Of a stretch of DNA of 9,766 nucleotides, positions 1 through 7,020 are shown one piece after another. A model generated the notes under the pieces. The model did no database searches. It was not told the origin of the DNA and saw only the letters and a list, made by a program, of their open reading frames with translations. Position numbers and translations under genes: made by a program. The stretch's first letter is position 1, and the number at the start of each line of letters is the position of its first letter. Origin of the DNA: CAZBWS01 sp964495705 (GTDB taxonomy: Bacteria > Pseudomonadota > Gammaproteobacteria > HTCC5015); assembly GCA_964495705.1 (NCBI GenBank), contig CAZBWS010000080.1:1-9766 (forward strand), in the 5' to 3' direction.

Positions 1-920
1 TGGGCGCGTTGTTCTACCATACCTTTATCCACCGCAGATACTTTAATGGGCCAGCGCTGTTTGGCGATAACCTCATCGCCTTTGCGTAGGCTTAATTGCA
101 CCGACCCTCGCAGCCAATACCAGCCCTGCTTTTTTTGTAGTGGCTCAGTATCCATCTTACCTTCAACAATATAAGCCGAGCGTTCAAAGTACTGTGCCCC
201 CAGCGCATTAACTGCACTTTGCAAGCCTAAGTCTAACTGTGTCGGGCGAGCGTCGATATCAAAGCGAAGCACGGTAAGCGCCTCGCGAATTTGTGTTTCT
301 AGACTATCCGCATTATTTCTTGCCCCTATTCCCTTACCACTAACTACAGATAGATTACGGTTGAGTTGCGCCCGTTGTATTTGTATTTTGCGTGCTTGCT
401 CTAAGGCACTTAAAGCCGCAACGGGGTTGTTAGCTTGTTTGGCACTATAGCTACGCAGGTCTGTGGTTTTCTTATCTAAGCTATTTATTTTCGTACGCAG
501 GCGGTCAGCCGCTGGAGCCTTGGCTAATATAGCCAAACTATAATGAGGCCCAGACTCACCTCGCCAATGTTCAACCACCTGTGCACCTTCAAGCACTTGC
601 TCAGTAAAGGTATTCACACTGCGCGCGACGCGCTGCTCGTTGTTAATTTGGCGCTGCCCGTTTTGGCTGCTCACAATAGCCTCACTAAAGTCCATCGCGC
701 TATCATCTATAGCCACTTCAAAAATGCGTGCTAAGTTTGCTAAGGCGCGACTATCCGCAGTATTTTGCTCATCGGATGAGCCACTAGCCGACAAATATTC
801 TTTCGCAGGGTACTGCTCTGCAGCCTTGGTAATCCATACTGGCTGCTTAGCGGTCAAACATGCACTAAGTACACCTGTAACAACTATTAATACGGATAAC
901 TTTATTAAACGGGTACTCAT
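1..920 (-). CDS. LPP20-like lipoprotein, 3' end beyond window
   Basis: An open frame starts at ATG 920-918 and stays open for 306 codons to the left edge, so the C-terminus is missing. The N-terminus is a signal peptide with lipobox L-S-A-C (Cys21); Leu follows the Cys, so no inner-membrane retention Asp, which suggests the outer membrane. Residues about 28-130 resemble the LPP20 family: PVWI near the start, then YLSASGSS, then an ADSRALANLARIF helix, followed by a region mentioning HYSLAIL before a coiled, Gln/Arg-rich stretch at about 150-190. A well-placed AGGAG lies 7 nt before the ATG, and the gap to the upstream COG3014 gene is 21 bp, so it is probably the last visible gene of the lipoprotein operon. 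It is much longer than the short LPP20 protein at 2853-3407 and is either a distant paralogue or an extended relative. Molecular function is unknown. Confidence 0.85.
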   Translation of the reverse strand, partial: MSTRLIKLSVLIVVTGVLSACLTAKQPVWITKAAEQYPAKEYLSASGSSDEQNTADSRALANLARIFEVAIDDSAMDFSEAIVSSQNGQRQINNEQRVARSVNTFTEQVLEGAQVVEHWRGESGPHYSLAILAKAPAADRLRTKINSLDKKTTDLRSYSAKQANNPVAALSALEQARKIQIQRAQLNRNLSVVSGKGIGARNNADSLETQIREALTVLRFDIDARPTQLDLGLQSAVNALGAQYFERSAYIVEGKMDTEPLQKKQGWYWLRGSVQLSLRKGDEVIAKQRWPIKVSAVDKGMVEQRA

Positions 921-927
921 ACTCTCT

Positions 928-932
928 CTCCT
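928..932 (-). promoter_or_regulatory. Ribosome binding site of the LPP20-like gene
   Basis: AGGAG on the minus strand, 7 nt before the ATG at 920. It supports that start, which has no full reading frame inside the window because the gene leaves at the left edge. Confidence 0.7.
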
Positions 933-941
933 AGCCAAGCA

Positions 942-2231
942 CTATTGGGTTGTATACAAAAACAGTTCGCTGCTGACACCATGGGTGAGCACGACGGCTG
1001 TGTGATTAGCCTTCAATTTAAGATCGGTCGCCCCCGCGCTGGCGCTGCCTAAGTTGATAGGGTAATTACCCGCAGGTACGCGCAGGCGAGCCACTTGAAT
1101 ATTCGCCGGCAGTGTATTCCAGCTACGCACATCTGCCACCTCTGTCAAAACAGCAGCCACATCAGCTATAAAGCCAAACAAAGTGCCACCTCCATTTTGC
1201 CCGCCCTCGCGCGCCTGTTTCACGGTTTGATGCTTAGCCACTGCACGCAGCAAGGTTGTCGCTGTGATTTTGGGCATTTGTGCCTGCAAGTCCTCCCTCG
1301 CCAACACTTCAACATCATCTAATAACTGGGTCTTTGCCTGATGAGAGCCCACACTCAACAAACCATCACTAGGGGCTGGATAAAAATCAGTATAGGAAGG
1401 TACAGCTAGGGAGACGTGGTGATTTAAAGTCGGTGCAAAAATAGAAATTTTAGACTGTTTTTTTGCACTCACTACCCCATCCCAATACAGTCCAATCACT
1501 TCTGCCTCACCCGCTTGCAGGACGCTGGCCTTGCGCCCAAAACGCTGTACATATTGTTGATACTCTTCAGTCAAACCGACTTTCTGTGTCAAACCTAACA
1601 AACTGTCCTGCAATGCATTCGGCAATGCCTGTCCGCGCTCACTCATTAGCTCTGCGGTATGCCGGTAGGCAATCAAAGCATCATCCCACTCCTTGCCAAG
1701 CTCATAGATAAGCGCCGACATAAAATAAGCACTGGCCAATTGGCCGCTCAAACTATCTTTGTGAGCAGTTTCACGCATCAATACGCCAGCCTGTAGCATT
1801 TCTACTCGGGCTCCATCCAAGTCCCCTTCGGCCAAATAATTTAACGCTAATAATTGCTGTACCATGACACGCTCACTGGGCGAGCCAATGTAACTACGCA
1901 AAGTTTCATTCACGGTCGTAGCGCCGATCACTTCGCGAACACTCACCGCTTGCAACTCAGCCATCAGCTGCTTCGCTTGCTGTAGCTTTTGTGTGCTGCC
2001 CGACAAATCGCCATTCAAATGCTTCAACATCCCCATATTCAACAAATACTGTGCTTGATCGCGCTTGGGCGGCTCAACAGCTTGCATCGAGGACAACGCC
2101 TGCTGTGTAGCCCCTGCACGCAACTGCTGGGCAATATTATTGATTTTCCACTGCTGAAAAGCACAGCCCTGCATAAGCAGGGCTGTGGCAATAACTATCA
2201 GCTTCAATGCGGATAGGCTATGAACGCTCAT
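942..2231 (-). CDS. COG3014-family lipoprotein
   Basis: This 429-residue lipoprotein has a signal peptide ending in lipobox L-M-Q-G-C (Cys23), followed by Ala, so outer-membrane sorting is expected. The N-terminal half (about 25-225) is helical and TPR-like, with repeats such as LLNMGMLKHLNGD, LNYLAEGDLDGARVEM and ALIYELGKEWDDALIAYR. The C-terminal part carries the pattern I associate with COG3014: a glycine-rich segment, then ADVRSWNTLPANIQVARLRVPAG. No enzymatic motif is evident. It lies 22 bp after the LpoB-like gene and 21 bp before the next lipoprotein gene, and to my knowledge COG3014, LPP20 and LpoB-like genes recur together, so a role in one envelope complex is inferred. No Shine-Dalgarno is apparent before the ATG; the only upstream in-frame codons run back to a TAA, so the start is fixed. 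Codons 15-24 fall in a strong hairpin. Confidence 0.88.
   Translation of the reverse strand: MSVHSLSALKLIVIATALLMQGCAFQQWKINNIAQQLRAGATQQALSSMQAVEPPKRDQAQYLLNMGMLKHLNGDLSGSTQKLQQAKQLMAELQAVSVREVIGATTVNETLRSYIGSPSERVMVQQLLALNYLAEGDLDGARVEMLQAGVLMRETAHKDSLSGQLASAYFMSALIYELGKEWDDALIAYRHTAELMSERGQALPNALQDSLLGLTQKVGLTEEYQQYVQRFGRKASVLQAGEAEVIGLYWDGVVSAKKQSKISIFAPTLNHHVSLAVPSYTDFYPAPSDGLLSVGSHQAKTQLLDDVEVLAREDLQAQMPKITATTLLRAVAKHQTVKQAREGGQNGGGTLFGFIADVAAVLTEVADVRSWNTLPANIQVARLRVPAGNYPINLGSASAGATDLKLKANHTAVVLTHGVSSELFLYTTQ
2162..2187 (-). other. Perfect 11-bp hairpin over lipobox codons
   Basis: Arms CACAGCCCTGC (2162-2172) and GCAGGGCTGTG (2177-2187) are perfect complements around a 4-nt loop. 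Eight of the 11 pairs are G-C. In the minus-strand transcript the stem covers codons 15-24 of the COG3014 gene, including the lipobox Cys, and is followed by GCTTTTC, so the downstream U-run is only four long. It resembles a weak intrinsic terminator or an early-coding structure able to slow translation, but the constrained lipobox codons could produce it by chance. Confidence 0.5.
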
Positions 2232-2253
2232 CGGGCTGGCTATGCTTTACGAG

Positions 2254-2853
2254 TTAAAAGCGCAGCTTGCCATTTTTGACATACTTCTTAATTTTCTTCT
2301 GGCCCAACCAAACTTTACGGTTATTAGCCATGCTAATCATCGTTAAATCAACTTGATAATAGCGCACCTGTTTTTTACCTTCTTTATCAATAATCGTATT
2401 GATTTGCCCCTGAAGCATAAAATCTGCACCCAGCTCTTGGCCCGCCGCGTTCCGCGTAGATTCACTCGCATTCAGGTCTTGGTCTTTTCGCTCTTCACGA
2501 ATCTCGCCACGCTCATCACTCGCTGCAACAAAATCTACACGCCCAGAGTTCACCAGCGCCCTTTCCATATCAGCTACAAAAGTACGCACATTTATATGTT
2601 CATGGCTTAAGTTGCGCACAGTACCGACAATCACCGTTGGCAAATGGTCTTCTTGGCGCATGAAGTTAGCGACCCACGGACGAGACAGCGCATCCTGAAT
2701 CATCTCTTCTGAGACGAGGCGGGAATCCGTGTCATTCCAAGCGCCACTCAAATCCACTTCATCAGTGACGTCTATACGTTTAACCGACGTGCCACAGGCA
2801 CTTAAAAGCATTGCGGTTAGGCCTACCAGACCCATCGTTACTGTCTTATTCAT
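2254..2853 (-). CDS. lpoB: LpoB-like penicillin-binding protein activator
   Basis: This 199-residue outer-membrane lipoprotein has lipobox L-S-A-C (Cys20) followed by Gly. It matches the LpoB/YcfM family (COG3417): DLSGAWNDTDSRLVSEEM at about 34-51, a TVIVGTVRN strand at 73-81, EHINV at 85-89, NSGRVDFVA at 102-110, EIREERKDQD at 117-126, GADFMLQGQI at 142-151, and a C-terminal VWLGQKKIKK. In E. coli LpoB crosses the periplasm to bind and activate the peptidoglycan synthase PBP1b. Here only about 13 residues separate the lipidated Cys from the folded domain, whereas E. coli LpoB has a long Pro-rich disordered linker, so the same reach cannot be assumed. The ATG overlaps the TAA of the upstream LPP20 gene (TAATG), with GAGGAG 8 nt before it, so the two are translationally coupled. 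Family assignment is firm; the PBP1b partner is inference. Confidence 0.9.
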   Translation of the reverse strand: MNKTVTMGLVGLTAMLLSACGTSVKRIDVTDEVDLSGAWNDTDSRLVSEEMIQDALSRPWVANFMRQEDHLPTVIVGTVRNLSHEHINVRTFVADMERALVNSGRVDFVAASDERGEIREERKDQDLNASESTRNAAGQELGADFMLQGQINTIIDKEGKKQVRYYQVDLTMISMANNRKVWLGQKKIKKYVKNGKLRF

Positions 2854-3407
2854 TATTGTTTCTCCTCAACAAAACGGTCAAAGCCAGAAGCCGCCTTCTG
2901 GTCATAGTATGCTTGAAAGCCTTCGTTCATCTCTGTCGCAGATTTCAGCGTTGCATTCACTTCTTTCATATCTAGCTCAGCAAAGGCGTATATATCGCCC
3001 GTTCTTTTGTCTTTCCAGTGCCCCAGTATACGGGCGCCGCTTAAAGCCAGTGCTGTTTTGCTTTTTATTTCTCGCTCTACACTCGCGTCTAACTTCCCGT
3101 CAGCACTGGCTGTAAAATCATTCATTGTCGACTCTACATAAGAAGAGAGTACACGTGCCACCTCAGCTCGTGCACGGGCATCTGCAGTGCTTTTCTGCAA
3201 GGAGAAATCACCTAGGGCGGCCGACATGCCAACACCTTGGATCAAACGCCCCTTTTGGTCACTAACCGCTTGCGTGCCTTCATTTACCCAGTCTGGAGCC
3301 CCCTTAATACTCAAGTCACTTTCAATATTGGTACGGCCGCCACAGGCGGATAAAAGGCCAAACAGCAAAAACAAGGTCACTGTGGATATTAATTTTGATG
3401 ATTTCAT
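2853..3407 (-). CDS. LPP20-family lipoprotein
   Basis: This 184-residue lipoprotein has lipobox L-L-S-A-C (Cys22) followed by Gly, so outer-membrane location is expected. The mature part fits the LPP20 domain (PF02169): PDWVNEG at about 38-44, GVGMSAALGDFSLQKSTAD at 58-76, an Ala/Arg-rich helix ARARAEVARVLSSYV, the RILGHWKD segment at 126-133, and IYAFAELDM at 139-147, then a charged helical tail. Members include Helicobacter LPP20 and the Vibrio flagellar-motility lipoprotein FlgP. No flagellar gene is present here and the neighbour is LpoB-like, so a peptidoglycan-associated role is more likely than a flagellar one, though neither is shown. It is the promoter-proximal gene of the tightly packed group, with a 65-bp gap behind the aminopeptidase gene. 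Its own ribosome binding site is weak (GGAC about 10 nt upstream). Confidence 0.88.
   Translation of the reverse strand: MKSSKLISTVTLFLLFGLLSACGGRTNIESDLSIKGAPDWVNEGTQAVSDQKGRLIQGVGMSAALGDFSLQKSTADARARAEVARVLSSYVESTMNDFTASADGKLDASVEREIKSKTALALSGARILGHWKDKRTGDIYAFAELDMKEVNATLKSATEMNEGFQAYYDQKAASGFDRFVEEKQ
2862..2867 (-). promoter_or_regulatory. Ribosome binding site of the LpoB-like gene
   Basis: GAGGAG on the minus strand, 8 nt before the ATG at 2853. It is formed by the two final Glu codons of the upstream LPP20 gene, so the Shine-Dalgarno lies wholly in coding sequence. Together with the TAATG overlap this points to coupled translation. Confidence 0.75.
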
Positions 3408-3472
3408 ATTTTAGGTCCATTGTGGGTAGCCCGTAGGCATTTAGTCAGTGTAAATCAATCTTATTTTAAAGC

Positions 3473-4543
3473 CTAGTCCAGCGAGTTAATAACGTCACTG
3501 CATTGAACACTATTAAGGAAAAAGTCCCGCCTCAATGATTCACTGCCTAGTTTCGCCCTTGCCACCCACTTTAAATACTGCGGCATGGTTAAACCACAGC
3601 TATGGTAGTGAGCCTTAATGTCATCAACCTGTGTATTATAAGTGCTAAAAACAGCTAACTTAGCATTGTTCAGCTGGCTCTCAAACCAGTGGTCGTAAGC
3701 ACTGTAGCCACGCCACTCTTGCTTCAAGCTTTCATAGCCCGATACTAAACCTGTATATACTGCCTTTTTCTCAGTTTGATTGAAGCTGGGCTGGCTATAT
3801 ATGTCGAGTAATCTTTCTCGGTGCTGGCGCACTAATGCGAAAAACTGTTGCTGCCTTTGCTGACCCCTTAACTGTCGCTGTTGCAAATCAGTGCGCCCCT
3901 TATCCAATAACCATTGTTGCAAGGCAAGCTCTTCAATCGCGGTCGCGAAAGATTCATTAAACTCACTTGCCCCTTTTACATAGACTACTTGATGAGTCAG
4001 CTCGTGAAATATCAGTCCCGCCAGGTACAGCTCACTGCCTGTGTTCAACATTGTGTTGAGTATCGGGTCGTCAAACCAACCCAGCGTTGAGTATGCGCGC
4101 ACACCATAAAGGTATATTTCATAGCCCTGCTGTTGCAGGCTATCCGCATAGGCCTGTGCCGCACCCTGCTGGAAAAACCCTCGATACACCACGCAGCCCG
4201 CAAAGGGAAAGCAGTGCCGCAGTGGCGACAGACTATCAAGCGGCGCCGCAACCACATTCCAAACGACATAAGGGCGTTGCACATCCGCATATTGGGTATA
4301 GCTATCGTTATCCGGCAGCCCCAATACATCTGAAGCATAGCGCCGTATCGCTTGAGCCTGAATCAACTGATCTACTAACGCGTCCGGCGTTTCAGGGTTA
4401 GAGATAAGCCCAGCTATATCCTCACGGGCCTGTAGTACCTTCCATTGGCCTGCGATTGCCTGGGAGTAATAGCGCAAGGAACTGCATGCGGATAGGCTCG
4501 CGGCAGACAACAATACCGCAATTAAAATAACACAGTGCTTCAT
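3473..4543 (-). CDS. Predicted zinc aminopeptidase lipoprotein (COG4324)
   Basis: The family (PF10023, COG4324) is annotated as putative aminopeptidase. With the chosen ATG at 4543 the protein has 356 residues: a signal peptide with lipobox S-L-S-A-C (Cys20) followed by Ser, then a helical region with RRYASDVLGLPDNDSYTQY, a conserved WNVVAAP segment (about 95-101), GWFDDPILNT (about 155-164), and the gluzincin-like site HELTHQ (His180, Glu181, His184) with FNESFAT, whose Glu197 is the likely third zinc ligand. This supports a periplasm-facing, membrane-anchored metallopeptidase; substrate unknown. The frame can start earlier at ATG 4567 or 4549, adding 8 or 2 residues, but 4543 gives a standard signal peptide and more room for the divergent cca promoter. 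It is 65 bp from the next lipoprotein gene, so cotranscription is possible. Tail residues are Gln-rich around 225-240. Confidence 0.85.
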   Translation of the reverse strand: MKHCVILIAVLLSAASLSACSSLRYYSQAIAGQWKVLQAREDIAGLISNPETPDALVDQLIQAQAIRRYASDVLGLPDNDSYTQYADVQRPYVVWNVVAAPLDSLSPLRHCFPFAGCVVYRGFFQQGAAQAYADSLQQQGYEIYLYGVRAYSTLGWFDDPILNTMLNTGSELYLAGLIFHELTHQVVYVKGASEFNESFATAIEELALQQWLLDKGRTDLQQRQLRGQQRQQQFFALVRQHRERLLDIYSQPSFNQTEKKAVYTGLVSGYESLKQEWRGYSAYDHWFESQLNNAKLAVFSTYNTQVDDIKAHYHSCGLTMPQYLKWVARAKLGSESLRRDFFLNSVQCSDVINSLD

Positions 4544-4574
4544 TCCCATAGCCAAGCAGACTACCATATCTATT

Positions 4575-5735
4575 ATGCAGATTTACTTAGTTGGCGGCGC
4601 CGTCCGCGATAATTTATTAGGCTTTCCCGTTTATGACCACGACTGGTTAGTGGTTGGTGCCAGTGTCGAGGAAATGCGCAGCCTAGGTTACACCCAAGTG
4701 GGGCGAGGCTTTCCCGTATTTTTGCACCCCGACACCAAAGATGAATACGCACTGGCGCGCACAGAGCGAAAAACCGGCGCCGGCTATGCAGGGTTTACCG
4801 TGCACGCCAGCCCTGAAGTCACACTCGAAGACGACCTGCTGCGCCGCGACCTGACTATCAATGCTATCGCGCAAGACGACGACGGTAACATTCACGACCC
4901 TTATCAAGGGCGTGCCGATATTCAAGCGGGACTATTGCGCCACGTGTCCCCCGCCTTTGCCGAAGACCCCGTGCGTATTTTGCGTGTCGCTCGCTTCGCA
5001 GCGCGCTATACTCAGAACACCACTGATAAAAAATTCACAGTTGCCCCCAGCACATTGGAGATCATGCAAGCGATGGTAGAAGCAGGTGAAACTGACAACT
5101 TAGTTGCCGAGCGCAGCTGGCAAGAGCTGCACAAAGCCCTGCAAGAAGATCAGCCTCAACGCTTTTTTGAGGTATTACAAGACTGCGGCGCGCTACCAGT
5201 GGTATTTAATGGTGATGAAATAAGCCTAACACGCGGCCTATCCGCATTAAGCTATGCCTGCAAGCTTTCAGATAGCCCCGCAGTGCGCTTTGCAGCATTA
5301 ACCAGCGGGCTTGATGTCGATACGGCTAAAACCCTGTGCCAGCAATTAAAGTGCCCTAGGGAATTCAGCGATCTTTCACGCCTAGTCTGCGCCAACCTAG
5401 ACCACTACAGTAAAGCTCAGCAGCTACCGCCGCCCAAGACCTTGGCCATACTCAAGGCAGTAGACGCCTATCGCAAGCCTGAGCGTTTTGATGATTTCTT
5501 GCGCGCCTCAGAAGCTGCCACGCGGGGCATGCCACAACACGGTGACAAACCCCACCCCCAGCGTGAATACCTACAAGGCATCTACCATGCCACTGTCGGC
5601 ATCACGGCAAAACAGATGACCCGCTTACGCCTAGAGGGAAAAGCCATGGCGGAAGAAATAGACAAGCATCGTGCGGCAGCTATTGTGAAGATCAAACGCA
5701 CCTATCGCTGGTCTTATTTCAATAAAAAGATTTAG
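4575..5735 (+). CDS. cca: CCA tRNA nucleotidyltransferase, HD-less variant
   Basis: It adds or repairs the 3'-terminal CCA of tRNAs in the cytoplasm from CTP and ATP. The class II nucleotidyltransferase head is intact: GGAVRD at residues 7-12, DHD at 21-23 (metal-binding Asp21 and Asp23), RTERK at 62-66, RRDLTIN at 90-96, EDPVRILRVARFAARY at 130-145, and ERSWQE at 179-184. The protein has 386 residues against about 412 in E. coli. The E. coli C-terminal half carries an HD phosphohydrolase with the motif CHDLGKG; the aligned stretch here reads ALTSGLD (241-247), with neither the His-Asp pair nor the upstream His-rich segment. Transferase activity should remain, while the 2'-phosphatase/phosphodiesterase activity should be absent. 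The ATG is fixed by the conserved N-terminus, but no Shine-Dalgarno is visible and only 31 bp separate it from the divergent gene. Confidence 0.95.
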   Translation: MQIYLVGGAVRDNLLGFPVYDHDWLVVGASVEEMRSLGYTQVGRGFPVFLHPDTKDEYALARTERKTGAGYAGFTVHASPEVTLEDDLLRRDLTINAIAQDDDGNIHDPYQGRADIQAGLLRHVSPAFAEDPVRILRVARFAARYTQNTTDKKFTVAPSTLEIMQAMVEAGETDNLVAERSWQELHKALQEDQPQRFFEVLQDCGALPVVFNGDEISLTRGLSALSYACKLSDSPAVRFAALTSGLDVDTAKTLCQQLKCPREFSDLSRLVCANLDHYSKAQQLPPPKTLAILKAVDAYRKPERFDDFLRASEAATRGMPQHGDKPHPQREYLQGIYHATVGITAKQMTRLRLEGKAMAEEIDKHRAAAIVKIKRTYRWSYFNKKI

Positions 5736-6151
5736 CCGCGCTGAAGTAGCTTAAAGCAGGCCGCTTCAAACCATGACAGGGCATTACGCAAACCCAGTAC
5801 CGCGCAAAGATAACCCAAGACCGCACCAATGGAGTTAGCAATGGCGTCCCGGTAGTCCATATGACGCATGGGATGAAAAGACTGCGTGATCTCTAAGCTC
5901 ACACCCAAAGCAATGGCCGCCGCGACGATAATAAGGCCAACCCAGCGCCCTCGAAAAATCTGCAGCCACCAAATACATATACTCCAATACGCCATAAAGT
6001 GCAGGGTTTTATCACTGACTTGGATATTCGCATCCGACAAATTTACCAATGACATCAGGCACACAAATAGCACCAAGGCACAGGCACTGGCAAACCATAG
6101 CCACCACAATCGCAGCGGCTGACGATAGTCCGCTAAGAACGCTTTACTCAT
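5732..6151 (-). CDS. VanZ-like membrane protein
   Basis: This is a 139-residue integral membrane protein of the VanZ-like family (PF04892). Family marks seen are SDKTLHFMAYW after the first membrane helix, EITQSF in the middle, and RDAIANSIGAVLGY near the end; four hydrophobic helices are apparent. Function is unknown: VanZ itself gives low-level teicoplanin resistance in enterococci, but most relatives have no shown role in resistance. I chose ATG 6151, because it overlaps the uppP stop as ATGA, a typical coupling arrangement; an earlier TTG at 6169 in the same frame would add 6 residues but is less likely. It is the second gene of an uppP-vanZ-like pair. Its stop overlaps the cca stop by 4 bp tail to tail. 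Confidence 0.85.
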   Translation of the reverse strand: MSKAFLADYRQPLRLWWLWFASACALVLFVCLMSLVNLSDANIQVSDKTLHFMAYWSICIWWLQIFRGRWVGLIIVAAAIALGVSLEITQSFHPMRHMDYRDAIANSIGAVLGYLCAVLGLRNALSWFEAACFKLLQRG

Positions 6152-6954
6152 GCCGGTAAGAACACCCAAAGTAGAACAGCGCCTAAGATTAAGCGGTAGA
6201 CCACAAATGGTAACATACCGATTTTTTCTAACAGCTTAAGAAATAAATGAATACAGCCTAAGGCACTGATAAAAGACAGCACTATCGCGATGGCTAAGGC
6301 GTAAAAATCCCACTCGATATCGGGGGTTTGTACTAGCTCTAACAGATACAAAGAGAACGGCATTAATATAGCGGGTATGGATAATAAAAAAGAAAAGCGC
6401 GCCGCCTCTTTGGGCTCAAAGCGTCGAAATAGTGCGACGGTAATGGTAATACCTGAACGTGAAGTGCCTGGAATTAAGGCCAAGGCCTGAGCACCGCCAA
6501 CCACGAGTACATCAACCCACGTCAGACTACCCAGCTCGCGTTGCGCCTTATTCATCCAAGCGGCTAGGCCAAGCAACACACCGAAAACGACGGTTGATGC
6601 CGCAATCACTAAGGGTTCACGAAAATTTTGCTCGATAAAGTCTTGGCAGCATATACCCACTAAACCAAGGGGGATCGTGCCCAATAACACCGCCCAAGCC
6701 AGGCGAGCATCTTCATTCATACCTTTTTTAAAACCTTGTCCAAGAAAGGCGGCCGCCATATTGGTGACGTCTTTACGGTAATACAACAATACCGCCAACA
6801 GTGTTCCTACATGTACTGCCACATCAAACAGCAAACCCTGGTCTTCCCAGCCGGTTAACTTAGGCACCAATATTAAATGGGCAGAGCTGGAAACGGGTAG
6901 GAACTCGGTGATACCCTGCACCAAGCTTAAAACAATCAGTTGAATAATATCCAT
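6148..6954 (-). CDS. uppP: Undecaprenyl-diphosphatase UppP (BacA)
   Basis: This inner-membrane phosphatase removes a phosphate from undecaprenyl diphosphate to regenerate the C55-P carrier used for peptidoglycan and surface polysaccharide synthesis; overproduction confers bacitracin resistance in other bacteria. It has 268 residues, normal for the family, with about eight hydrophobic segments. The signature motifs are present: QGITEFLPVSSSAHL at 13-27 (with Glu17) and PGTSRSGIT at 162-170 (with Arg166), which form the active site with the conserved Ser/His of the first motif. The N-terminus is conserved at MDIIQLIVLSLVQG, so the ATG at 6954 is secure, although no good Shine-Dalgarno precedes it. 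A consensus TATAAT lies about 40 bp upstream. It is coupled by ATGA to the VanZ-like gene downstream. Confidence 0.97.
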   Translation of the reverse strand: MDIIQLIVLSLVQGITEFLPVSSSAHLILVPKLTGWEDQGLLFDVAVHVGTLLAVLLYYRKDVTNMAAAFLGQGFKKGMNEDARLAWAVLLGTIPLGLVGICCQDFIEQNFREPLVIAASTVVFGVLLGLAAWMNKAQRELGSLTWVDVLVVGGAQALALIPGTSRSGITITVALFRRFEPKEAARFSFLLSIPAILMPFSLYLLELVQTPDIEWDFYALAIAIVLSFISALGCIHLFLKLLEKIGMLPFVVYRLILGAVLLWVFLPA

Positions 6955-6991
6955 CTAGGATAATTCCGTCGGCAAACAATAAGTGGTTCCG

Positions 6992-7020
6992 ATTATACCT
7001 CAGCTATCAATATGAAGTAG
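6992..7020 (-). promoter_or_regulatory. Candidate sigma-70 promoter of uppP
   Basis: On the minus strand a perfect TATAAT (6992-6997) is preceded, at 17 bp, by CTACTT (7015-7020) as a weak -35. The start would fall near 6985, leaving a leader of about 30 nt before uppP. The -35 is poor, so an activator or the AT-rich context may contribute. The element lies in the 66-bp divergent region also serving the pteridine reductase gene; no convincing plus-strand promoter was seen there. Confidence 0.45.

Noticed and set aside
640..1005. Plus-strand open frame of 121 codons
   Set aside because: It overlaps the antisense of two well-supported lipoprotein genes; its translation shows no domain pattern.
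3408..3472. Promoter or terminator in the 65-bp gap before the LPP20 gene
   Set aside because: TAAAAT (-10-like) and TTTACA (-35-like) occur but not at a usable spacing, and the small GGGTAGCCC repeat is too short; cotranscription with the aminopeptidase gene remains possible.
4087..4401. Plus-strand frames inside the aminopeptidase gene
   Set aside because: Shadows of the real minus-strand gene, with unremarkable His/Pro-rich translations.
4544..4574. Promoters in the divergent cca gap
   Set aside because: CATAAT on the minus strand overlaps the cca ATG and plus-strand TACCAT has only weak -35 partners, so neither was reported.
4764..4775. Palindrome CCGGCGCCGG in cca
   Set aside because: Ordinary coding palindrome for conserved residues, with no repeat elsewhere in the window.
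5732..6169. TTG start at 6169 for the VanZ-like gene
   Set aside because: It lies inside uppP by 22 bases, while ATG 6151 gives the standard ATGA overlap.
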